From assembly GCA_947034895.1 (NCBI GenBank), contig OX344764.1, positions 65,453,348 through 65,517,347 on the forward strand: a DNA stretch of 64,000 bases, read 5' to 3'. The notes below the pieces were generated by a model that saw nothing but the letters and a program-made list of their open reading frames with translations, had not been told where the DNA came from and did no database searches. Shown here in pieces: positions 24,474 through 35,544 of the stretch. The stretch comes from Rhytidiadelphus loreus (taxonomy: Eukaryota > Streptophyta > Bryopsida > Hypnales > Hylocomiaceae). The position numbers and the translations under genes were made by a program. Within the stretch, counting starts at the first letter, position 1. Each line of letters begins with the position of its first letter.

Positions 24474-26500
24474 TTTTGTAATTTTTTTAAACGGATTTTA
24501 GGTGACATCGGAAAAAACAACTTGTATTTTTTAACGTCAAATATAACATTTGGATTGCAGAGTACCACAATCTTGCAACCCCATTGCCTTAGAATTCCCT
24601 ACCCTACCTTTGGTTGAACTGCGTTGATTCCCCCCATCAATACATGCTCCAACCTTTGAATTCTCCCCAAGCCGTTTTCCATCCACCTTCAAATTCTTGC
24701 CCCTTCCCCTACCATGCCCTCGCCTACCTACCTCATTGTCCTCTTGGTTGTTTCTACAAGGTGCGGGAACCACTACGATCCCCTCCCTTGCTTCCACTAC
24801 TTCGCATGCAATTGCTACTATTGCTGATTTCTTCACGCTTCTCTTCAACCTCCCCTTCCCTTTGACGTGTGTAGTCTTTTGCTTGCTTGCGGCACCATTC
24901 TCTTGCCTTGCATGTACAATGATTGTTGGTGCATGTAGAAGTTGTGTTGTCAGGGGACTCTCCTTGAGTCCTTGCGTTTGGTCTTGGCTCCTGGGGCACC
25001 GAGAACAATTGGAGTTTTCTGCAATTTGTGTGTGTGTGTGTGTGTGGAGCAATGGAGATCCTGCACTTGGCACCTCCTCCTAGTCGCCCTTGCTTGGAAT
25101 TGAAGGAGTCATTAGGTGTTCCTGCTCTTGGCGCTTAACCCGATGCTTGCATGCAGGCAATCGTTGAAGTAGTCTGCATTGCGCTGCAACCTGGGCCGCA
25201 TCCTTCGCTAAAACCTAACCACTCATACTTGTCTGGACAAATTTGCTTCACAACTCGAATAAGCTCATCCGAAAAATCCTGCCTTTGCCTCCACCCAAAT
25301 ATAAACGCAACGTTGCTATAAAACAAAATCCACCAATGCATTGCTTTCAAAATCTATGGTAGTTTTGCGAGTTTAGAGCTACAAGGGAGTTTAGAGCTAT
25401 ATTGGAGCAAGTGCTGATTGTCAAGGCAATTGAAGATTTGTTTCCTCTGACTCTTAATTGCCCCGATCTCTACAAGCCACTTGTGAATGACAAGCACATA
25501 CTCCCTTCTTGACCCTAAAAAAGAACAAATTGGGGCGTACGTTCTATAAATCCTTCATCTTGCTTGCGAATTGGGCGAGCAGCGGTAGTATAGATGCGTT
25601 GAAATTGCAACGATCATAAGTAGTGGGCCGCAACAAAAAGCCAAAAGAATCCAATCGCTAACACCACTACCCCGCTTCATTATGTTGCAACAATCACTCA
25701 TTGTTGCCAAATTGTGACTTCGCCGCAGTATGTCTCCAATTGTCACCATCGCTACGACCACTCCGGTTCTCCCAACTAAATCCCACTCTCACAATGGAGT
25801 GGTCCTTTCTAGGATCCAAAGCATTGCCTAAATTGCAAACAATATAAAACCTTTGTGGGACCTAAATCCTATCTTCGTCGTCAATGTCCTATATTGTAAA
25901 CAAATTCCACAGTGTATGGGAGGAAGACGAGAGTACTCCTAAACCCCATCTGATGATGGTGGAAAACCCTACTCTACAAACTGAACAACCTAGTCCTCCA
26001 ACGGTCTTTCGTCAGATTGGGGCCTCGTCATTCGGCCCCCCTCTTCATGTTGGTAGGGTCCCTCCTCTCTTGGAAATAGAAGGGGTACTCCTTTTTTTTA
26101 TTGTCAAAAACAAGGGCCACATTAGGTGTCTAATCCGAGAATTTACCCTTATTTACCACTTTAAGCCCCCTAATAGTGTAGTTTACAGTTTAGGCTAATT
26201 GAAATAGGATTTTGCACTACTCACTTTTGAAAACTACTAGAAGACGAAATATGTCCCCGAGGTCATTTTGGGGTTAAAGTTCCAAGGCCTTTTTTCATCA
26301 AATTCTATTCAAAACTACCATTTCTATTGTAGAGTGCAAAAAAAATTTAGGAATCCTTTTTTTGCATATCTAACTATAAGATCTTACACTAGACTAGTAT
26401 AAGATTGTGTAGAAGAAATTTCAAAAACCTTGATAGTGTGGATTGCAAGATATTTGCATTTTAAGTGGAGAAAACTAGGTTTTTACACCTTGTCTAATTC
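24474..26500. other. Probable transposon interior, no recognised gene
   Basis: This region is less AT-rich than its neighbours. It holds a 178-codon minus-strand open frame (25073-24537) that is basic, with an RRGHGRGRGKN stretch and a CA-repeat-encoded HTHTHT run. It also has a short minus-strand frame at 25350-25135 (VKQICPDKYEWLGFSEGCGPG). I recognise neither. Both could be decayed transposon proteins belonging to the element that starts at 24444. Confidence 0.35.
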
Positions 26501-28569
26501 AAATTTTAAGGCTTTGAATCTTCATAGCTTAAGATTTTTGCACTAAAAATATTGAATTTTAATATTTTTATGTTGAATAATTGAGTTGAAAATATAGGTA
26601 AATAAAAATAAAAATAAAAAAAAGATTTTATTTTCATTCTTAAGAAATTGTTAAGTAGAAGTAGGTACAAGATTGAAGGAAAAACTAAATTGTCAACAGG
26701 TCTAAGATGAAATTGAAATACAATAATCCCAATCATGGTGAGATTGTTCTAGCAAGGATCCTAAACTCTATTGAACTTCTTCCTTTTTAAATTGAAAAAT
26801 TGCATTAAAAAATAAATCTTATAAGTTACTTTTTCAAGAAACTATTTAGATTGCCCGAAAATCAAGATTGTCCATTACTTTCTCATCACTAGTCCAAATA
26901 GAACAAATCAAATCGTTCTAAGTAGACTAAATTACTTTCTATGAGAAAAAAAAAATTTATTTTTATTTTGACTTTTGGAGATTTTTTAGGTGTTGCCTAA
27001 CAAACTCCAATTTGGACTTAGGGTGGTATAACTTCTGCTCATGGGCACCAATTGTAATAAAAATTATACATGGGAAACTATATGTCCCCAAAGCTAATGT
27101 ATTTTCCTATCTTTAAAAAAGTTTTAAGAAATCATGATAAAAATTGAGACCATAGGAGCCTATCCAAAATCCATTTTGTCCCTTGTGGAGACAATGGGAC
27201 TTTAGAGGTTAATTAATTGGATTTTCAAAACATATTCTATAATTATCTTGTTCTTAGAAATACATTATAAGACATTAAAATATTAATTTCAAATTTAATT
27301 TTGCAAACTTACTAATTCCATGATCTGGTTCTATTATGGTAGATGAGGCGCTGAGATGGGCCCTTGTTGGCGCCCTCGGTTCTTGCTTTGCCTTGCCTGG
27401 GTACTTGTTCTCTTTTTATTCTTGCAGTAAAGGAAACCTTTGTTTGTATCAAAAAATTAAAAAAAATTAAAAAAAAATTAAAAAAATTAAAAAAAAAGCT
27501 TGATTAAATTTTTTAAATTCCTTGTATTGGTAGTATGTCAAGAAATTTATTTGCATAAGCACTTACATTAAAATTAAATTAGAAAAATCAATTTTATATC
27601 CTAAAAATAATGTTAAAATATTTGGAATAATATTATTTTTAGATTCAACATCGTAGGTAGCATGTTGTATAACCCTAAACATAGAAAATTAGAATGAAAC
27701 ATCGAAATATTACCAAGGATTAGACATGGCCTTATATATACCTAAAGCGAAAGGTTTACAATACAAGTTATAAGAAATGAATTATAGTAAGTAAAGTTTT
27801 GAAAAAGACAATTTTGTGCAAGGTGTTATTGATCATATAAATGAAATGAAATCAACAAACACTCATTGAATGACAATGATATTACAATGGAATATATTAT
27901 AAATCAAATCCAAAGTAAATTGAAGGCTTCACCAAATCAAAGTGATGATAGAGTGCCAACAATGCTATTTTGTGAACATGCGAGCACGAGCCTATGAGTG
28001 CTGAGTGGGGATTATATAAGTGTTGAGCTTAGAAATTTGAAAAAGCATTAGAAAATTCAATAATATATATTTTTAAATGTGTTTTTTTTTAAATTTGGTC
28101 AAATTTTACTATTTTTAGTAAATTTTGGTACTTATTGTAGTAATACCATGGACCTATTATTGTAATTATGTAGAATTTGGATGAAAATTCTAATTCTCAA
28201 TATTGTCTAGAATATTTGAAGTATACATCACGAAGATGTAGAATTCAATTGATGTAAAAGATATAGAATATTCTATTGAATTACAATATTTGTTTTTAAA
28301 AAAAATTAATGTTTCTGAAGCAAAATCAATGTAACTTGAGTCTTTTAGTCTCAAATTTCAAGTACTCAAAGATTCTTGGTCTTCTAGATATGTTGAAGAC
28401 TCTCGTTTGGAACCTTGATGATACCACTTCTAATAAGGAGGCTCTTCACTTCATTGAAGTTGAAGCTTAGAGAATATATGAACTTGTCTTTTGGAGGTTC
28501 ACTTATAGAAGTAATGAAATAAGTAATAAAAATGCTTGCAATTAACCTACTATTTGCAATTAACTTCAG
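26501..28569. other. AT-rich spacer with poly(A)-like tract
   Basis: No gene was seen. At about 27342-27430 a short GC-richer segment ends in a run of AAAAAATT-type repeats (about 27452-27500). This resembles the 3' end of a non-LTR retroelement with an A-rich tail. Confidence 0.35.
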
Positions 28570-29420
28570 TCTTGATCTGTTGGTCATTGGACTTGTTTAG
28601 ATTTCTAAAAAATAATTTGGTTGATAGAAATTCAATTTGTATGAAATAAGCTTAGCCACACCAAATTTCAATTTTGTTGATCAATGTCCTCTTGCAACTT
28701 AGAACCTCTCGAGGACGATTGAGGGAACCAATCCTTTAGTCTTGATGTGCAGGTTGGTGTATTTAATCAAATTTTAGAAAAGACAATTTGGTGAAGAGAG
28801 ATTGATTCTATATAGAAAGAGCTTTGTCTAACTAAATTTCATTTTGGTTGATCATTTTCTTGTAGTTATATAAATCCTCTTAGGTCCGATAGAAGGATAC
28901 CAATAATTTTTTTATAATGTATTGTTGTTGAATTTATTTAGATTTTAGTAACAAAATTCTATCGATAAAGATTATAATTTTTATATCTAATGATCTTTAT
29001 TACATTGAATTTTATTTTAGTTGATCATTGTCTTGTAGCATCATGGTCTTGTGTAGGCCAATGGATGGATACTGACATTTTCTTCTTGATTTGTAGGTAT
29101 AGTCAATGGACTTGTTTAGATTTTAGAAGAAAAAAAATTGTTGATAGGAATTTATTATGTGTGGAAAGATCTTAGCTACACTAAATTTTAATTTTGTTGT
29201 TCATTGTCTTGTAGCAATGTGGGTCCTCATGCCTTGATGTGTTAGTAATTAGACTTGTTAAGATTTTGGAAGAAAATATTTGGTTGATAGGGATTATTAT
29301 TGTAAGGAATGAGCTTGGTTACACCAAATTGTTGATTAGTTGATCATTGTCCTCTTGTGGGACCTTCCAGGGATCCAATTCTTTCCTTTTGATTTGATGG
29401 TTGATCTATTTTATTTCTAG
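28570..29420. repeat. Degenerate ~173-bp tandem array, about five units
   Basis: The phrase TTGATCATTGTCTTGTAG or a close variant recurs at 28677, 28848, 29021, 29197 and 29340, spaced 171, 173, 176 and 143 bp. Other phrases recur in the same order in each unit: GGACTTGTTTAGATTTTAG, GGTTGATAG, and GAGCTT(A/G)G(C/T)TACACCAAATTT. Units are clearly diverged, so this is an old satellite-like or locally duplicated array. Confidence 0.7.
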
Positions 29421-31895
29421 AAATAACTAAAATTTTCACCAAATACATCAGAAATGGGGATGGAAATTGTGTCTCTTCTTTCCCCCAAAACTTCAAAGTC
29501 TAACTTGAACGAAGGCGTGTGCAATGCACTGGACTTGCTTCCCACACTATTTTCAGGAAGAACCGGTGGCTAGTTCAAAGTTAACTGGTAGAATTGGGTT
29601 AAAACAAAGTTGCAATTTGAGAACATCAACAAAAAAATTAAATGAAAATATCTATAAAATTCTCTTTGAATTTTGTCTATAACTTTTGATTAAAGGCTTA
29701 AAATCTCAAGAAGATTATTGGATATGAAATTTAACTTAGTTTCAAACCTTTTTTCAGGGTTTAGGATTTTTTGAAAAAAGCTATTCCACTATGACTAAAT
29801 GAGGTATGAAATTCTTCATCAAATATCATTTTGACATTTTGACAATGAGTGGTCAAGCTCTCATTTTCAAATTATCCCATATTCTTTGAGGATTCATGGA
29901 AGAAAATTGATTTCAATGTAAAAATGACATTTCCAACCTTCATTCCTACAAATGTCATTGAAGCAAATCTTTCATTGGGCCATCAAAATTATTTTTTTAT
30001 GAAAATAGATTAAATGACATTGATATTTTTTGTCAAAGGATTCTTAAGATTTTTGGCAAACCATTTTAAAATAGTGATTTAACTTCTAAAGAGATATGGA
30101 CAAAAATTGACAAGTACTCACAAAATTACTAAAAATCAGCAATTTCTAAAAAAGGGGCTATAAATCAAAAATTTTGCATCTTTAAAAATTTGTAACCAAA
30201 AGATCTTATTCTCAACAATATTAGGGTCACAAACAAAAAAATTGGTGCCTAAAGGTAATATATGTGTAAGAAAATAGCTTACAAAGTGGAACAAAATGTC
30301 CTTTTTTTTTTACTACCTAGGCTTTTAACAATATAGCTTTTGTAAGGGTTTCAAGCCTCATAACTCAAATCTTCTTTGCAAAAAAGATTAAGGTGCTTCA
30401 TATTTGAGTAGTAAGAGCCTCAAGTTAGGAAGAAGTATACACATTTTCAAAGCAAACTAACGTTGTGTAGTGCAAAGCAAACTAACGTTGTGTAGTGCCT
30501 GATTGATTTCGTGCCTAAAGCAAAAACAAAAAAACTTTTTTTCCAACCATTCAATTGTCATAAAAATTAAATCCCCTGGAAGTTTGATTGTTTTTGTAAC
30601 CTCAACAAAAAATTGAGAGAATAAGAAAAATCTAATACTTCATTATAGATGCCCAAATTTCTCAAAAATCATTTGAGGTTGCAAAGAGCTTCAGGGCTTC
30701 AGGGCTTATATACGGGTTATATAGGAGGATACACTCTCTACAATAATGCTCTTCCTAAAAAATTGAGTTGTTAAATCCTATTTGATTCATGGATGCCTTG
30801 GGACATTTAGAGGTCTATATGCAAGTGTAAAATTAGTCCTGCATTCTAGTGCCGGTAATAGGTAAAAAGAGTACAAGCTTCACATAGGATAGAAAGCGAA
30901 ACATAAGAGTTGAAAATTTGAAAATGCAAGTATAATTCCAATCGCTGCCTAAATAAACTACACCAGAAGATAGTTTAGAACTCGTACCAAGGAGACATAT
31001 TCTTTACGGGTCCCAGCATAGCGTCAAAATTACAAAGACATACTGTAGAGGTGAAGGCAGCGAATCACCAAGTGAAGACCTGATCACAGATCGATCCAAG
31101 TAGCCAGCCTCAACAACAAAACTAGAATCAAGTAATTTGAATAGCATAGTTGATTTGAAAGCCCAGAATAGTAATTGCAAGGCTTCACACATTTTCACCG
31201 AACATATAGTTAGGTTCTGTTATGGATTGACACTCTTGTCCAGAAAAACGATGCACATCAATGACAAACCCTGCACTGTAGAAGTGACGAGAAAACTCAA
31301 TGCCCCCACACAACTGACTTATGCAAGATAGATATAAGAAGAGTAATACCTCAGGTACTTCTCTAACAAGCGGTCTCAATCATTTGATTATCTCTCGCAA
31401 CTGACACACGATAAATCAATGCATACAGTCGTAACACAAAATGATCACAGCTCCGGAGTCCTCAAAAGACTTTATAATTTAACGACAGCAGGTTTGTGAC
31501 AAGAAACCTACACTGCTACGGACAGAAGTTCGTCCAAAATGCGGGTCCTAGAAACATGGTGGATGTGGCAGTTCAACGAGTTTAACGAAACAATCCTAGT
31601 CGTTTCCAGAAACGGTGCACAAAAATATTAGTTCATGGATTCATCCCAACACCATAGAACAAAAAAGGACATAATCGGGGACTCTGTATTGAATGACACC
31701 AAACATCTCAGAATTTGCTCATAGGAAAAGGCTTAAAAGAAGAGCATCACCTTGTTGTTTTGGAGATAGAGTCTGAATGTGTTCTCTACTCAAATATAGC
31801 CTAATCAAGTGTAGATTAATGGATGACCCAGATCCATTTCAAAACAGACATGGCTTGCATCATAATCCTTGTCCCTGATGGGATATTTTGCTTAC
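29421..31895. other. AT-rich spacer downstream of PRPF3
   Basis: No convincing coding region was found. A 25-bp unit beginning CAAAGCAAACTAACGTTGTG is tandemly repeated at 30448-30497. Two minus-strand open frames of 64 codons near 31.0-31.4 kb lack supporting splice or family evidence. Confidence 0.35.
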
Positions 31896-32080
31896 ATATG
31901 ATTCGGCATGGCTGTGTCAGACACCCCTGACAGGCAAATGTAGAGCTCGAAGTGGTTCTCCCAAGAGGTGCATAGGGGGCCATAGCCGAGATCCATGCCC
32001 GTCGCCGTCATCGTCAGCTGGGCCGCATAACGCAGCACGATGGCTTCATCAGTATATATGGTGAATACTCTAACAACTGC
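31896..32080 (-). other. Possible orphan exon, unrecognised
   Basis: This 185-bp island is much more GC-rich than its surroundings. It is open in one minus-strand frame for 61 codons, including LRYAAQLTMTATGMDLGYGP and TSWENHFELYICL. It is bounded by an AG acceptor at 32081-32082 and a strong GTAAGC donor at 31895-31890. No start codon, partner exon or family could be assigned. It lies 400 bp beyond the PRPF3 stop on the same strand, so it could also be part of that transcript's 3' region or a gene fragment. Confidence 0.3.
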
Positions 32081-32481
32081 CTATGCCCAAGCCTTCTTCT
32101 CCCTCTCTACACAACAACCCTAAGCAGGGATTCAAATAGAAATCACATATAGCCTAGATAGAAAGATAAGCTAGACATAATTGCGCTAAAGATCACAACT
32201 AAAATTGCCACAAAACACCATAGGATCATAGGTTGCTCACCAGATGAAACGGAATACATGTAAACAGAGAATTCAATCCTCTCTTGTTACTTCTCACAGA
32301 TGTCAGTCATTGTTCCAACTAAACACCATTCTCTGCATTCAACTGCAACCGAAGATTGTCGGGCATGTCCAGGTATTGTCAATGAGAATCATCTCATAAT
32401 AACTCCTGTCTCTTCCAGCAGTCTCACTTTGCAGATTTGAACATATTATCAGGTCCCAGAACAGTACGTTGAGGCCCGATA

Positions 32482-35400
32482 TCAATCTTCAGCATTATAG
32501 TTCAATGCAAAATCCCAGTAATGCCCAACTTTGTAATCTGAGAGAAACTTTCGAGCTGCTGCAGCTGACCGAAACTTCTCGATTTTAAAATTGTCAAAGT
32601 TGGGGTGAGCCACGCTACCCTGCCAAACCAAGTCACATTTATTTGTACGGCTAGGCGCATCTTCTGCATCGTCCTCAGTTTCCTCCTTCACAGCCGCTTC
32701 CCAGTTTATTCTTCTTGTCATAAGTTTGCTATAGCGCTTGATGGATTTCGGACCCCCTTCCACAATTACTACACACATTCCCTCTGAAATAACTATACAG
32801 CCAGTAAGACGATTTTGAGTAGCGTTCTTGTCCACCTTGTAGCGTGTTGGTGGGTGGGAAAGGTCCGACACCCGATACACGGAAACAACTGTTTCAAGTG
32901 TGCTAGCATCGTCAAAGAGCTTTTTGGCCTTCTTCTCTTTCCTCTCTGCAGGTGTAAGTTTGCGAGCCAGGTTCCTATCTGTATGGGCTTGCTCACGCTC
33001 TGCAGCAGCACTCCTGACTTCGTGCTCCATACGCGTTGGATCCTGTGTGGCCTCAGCGCCCAAAACTTTCATCAAATTACTCATTTTGACCTTAGATTTT
33101 GGAGGCTCCAGTAGACCCTGCCTGATCATCTCTTGCCTGTCCTTCTCCTTTGCTAGACGACGTTGTGTTCGCAATTTTTTCTGTTCCTTTTTGGTGAGTT
33201 TCAAAGGTTGAGGGGGAGGAGGGGCTGGCTCAGCAGGTGGCTCAATGGGGACAGGATGCTCAACAAGGAAGGTAATCTTATCCTCCTTCACTGTTCCTTC
33301 GTCAATGTCCTTGTAACTACGTGAAGGTAGAAACACTCTATCCCTGTAAGTCAAAGAAAAGAATGCAATGTCAATATCAGGGCAGTCAAGTCACGTATTG
33401 TGTACAACTTAATTCTACACACAAAATGGCTACAAGCAAAGAGATTGTGACAAGGCGGAGGACTATTACGTACCACCACTCGATATCAGGTATAGGATCC
33501 TTAATCTTTTCTTCTTTAACAGGGACTCTCTCGGCAACCTCAATCAAATTAGGATTGATGTCAGCTTCTGGCTTCACCTTGGACATAGCTGCTTGCTTCA
33601 TTTTCATCTCTTTGGCTTTTGCCTCCCCATATTGTGCCTGCGTGATAAATGCACACTTCAGTACAACACTAATCCACCCACACCGCAGCATTGGCAGCTT
33701 GAAAAGAAACAAAAAGTAACACTTGTACTGACGGGTTGTAGCGGAATGAAGGCAAGCGAAAGGCCAGGTAATATTGCTTACACGGAGCTTTTGCATTTCA
33801 GCTTCTTTGCTCCATTTTCCTTCCTCTACAAACTGAAAAGTAGGCCTTCTTGGTCGCACCAGTTTTTTCTTATCAAATGCAACACGCTCATCGAAAAAGG
33901 GATCGTCAACAGGATCTTCCTCCAATTCCGGATGCAGTATTTGAAATGCTTCTTTTTTCTGCTTGTTGATATTAACCTGAGAAAGGTATGAACGGTGAGC
34001 AGAGACCATCACTTAATTACCGCATACAAGCCAATTAACTGCACTTTTGGTCGGTGCATTGCAGAAAACACAGTGGAACTAAAACTTGTAGCCATTGAAA
34101 TCCTCGAAGCACAAATTAAGGGAACATCACGACTACGGGCTAAGGTTTAAGTTTAGGCACATTGTGTAGGACGACCGCTAGAATGACAAGCGTAAGGGGA
34201 GTTCACCTTTAATGTGCTGACGTTGGTAGCCTTCGAGCGCTCCACGACATTACCATGTTCGTCGATCTCTCTACCTTGCGCATCAAGACGAAGAACTGGT
34301 GCCTTCACAGATTTTGAACCGCCATCTTCTGCCAAATTTGTGGGCATCATAGTCGGCATTATAGGCACACCGAAAGGAATCTGATGGAATCCTAAGCGCA
34401 ATGCTAACTCATGAGCTCTTTTTACAGCTTCATAATTGGCCAGGGCTGCCACATTAGCTCCGGCAGCGGGCATCCCTGGTATAATCCCTGGTGTCATTCC
34501 CGGCATCATTCCCGGCATCATTCCCGGCATCATCCCCAGCATGTTTGGAGTAACCACCCCCGGTATCGGCATGACTAATTGTTTCATCTGAGAAGGTGTT
34601 GTTTGTACTCCTGGTGCTGACGTGAGCCATCCTGGGGATAATGCAGATGAAGAGGTCGTGTTTGCAGCTCCTGTCTTGTTCAGCTGCAAGAGCATCAACC
34701 TTAGAATTCTTCATTTAGTAGCTACAAGTCATACTTGAGTTCGAAGTGCAAAGAAGCAGCTGCTAAGTAAGTCATTCATTCAACGTAGCAAATGAGATAT
34801 TTACCTGTGGGAGCTTCTTCATCTTCTCAGCTAGGTCCTTCTGCATTTGCAAGGTTCTCTTGGCTTTGGCAAGCGCATCCAAGCTCAAGGTTGGAGCCTT
34901 CGAAGGGGCCTTCACTTCTGCTGACTTTCCTGCAGAGTCAGGAGGATGTGTAGTACTTTTCTCCTCCTTCCCGTGAGTGCTGGATGAGGCTCGTATGTCG
35001 GCCCTACCCGTTCCTTCCGCCGTGCCGGGCGATGCAGAAGCAGCTGCAGGTGGAACAGCGCTTGATCCATTCTGCAAACAACATAGAAGAACGGCTGGAT
35101 GATTCAGAGAGCGGTGACGGGTAGATTCTCACCTCTCTCATATGACATGTTTGGGAAACCCTAATGTAAAGCTGTCACGCAATCACTACTCACAAGGTTG
35201 AGTGAAATTCCAGTGATAGAAACACAAGAGTAGATTCACTTCACTTACCAAAAAAAAACTAAAATATTTGGAAATATCAAAATCCTTACATATGACCTCA
35301 GTTAGGGTTTACCAACCACAAATGATTCAATGATCGGAAAGCCACGTCTCACCTGCTTCTCCGTCGTCGCAGAATTTTGCGTGGGCGTACCGTCTCGCCG

Positions 35401-35544
35401 CCTCCTCGACAAACTCTCGTCCTTCCTAGACTTCTGAATATCCAATGCTTTATCCTCGCGCTTCCTACGCGCCTCATCGCCGTCCACTGCATGCTTGTAC
35501 GCTTTCTTGCGAACCTCGTCGCGAGCATTCGGGCTGGGCGACAT
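32482..35544 (-). CDS. PRPF3: U4/U6 small nuclear ribonucleoprotein Prp3
   Basis: Six minus-strand exons (35544-35353, 35071-34805, 34683-34207, 33976-33782, 33637-33474, 33343-32482) join in frame with GT-AG borders to give about 718 residues. The N-terminal third is basic, charged and low-complexity, with an M-P-G repeat near residues 205-222. The PRP3 domain starts near residue 313 (NKQKKEAFQILHPELEEDP, DPFFD) and includes IPDIEWW-DRVFLP, FLVEHPVP and LTKKEQKKLRTQRR. The C-terminal DUF1115 domain (about residues 580-712) holds SVYRVSDLSHP, VVIVEGGPKSIKRYSKLM, KCDLVWQG and HYWDFAL. Prp3 binds the U4/U6 duplex in the tri-snRNP, in the nucleus. Unlike human PRPF3, no N-terminal PWI domain is visible. 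Intron 1 contains telo-box motifs on both strands. Confidence 0.95.

Noticed and set aside
24050..24501. Plus-strand open frames over the piggyBac relic
   Set aside because: The minus strand carries the recognisable piggyBac motifs; the plus-strand frames are shadows.
25024..25048. GTGTGT run as a functional signal
   Set aside because: It is a simple dinucleotide microsatellite; it only produces an HTHTHT run in the minus-strand frame.
28570..29420. CRISPR-like array
   Set aside because: The units are ~173 bp, diverged throughout and without constant short repeats or unique spacers; this is a eukaryotic tandem array.
31004..31379. Minus-strand frames resembling a tRNA-synthetase anticodon domain (AGFVIDVH)
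   Set aside because: The similarity is a few residues, the following motif does not fit, and no supporting exons were found.
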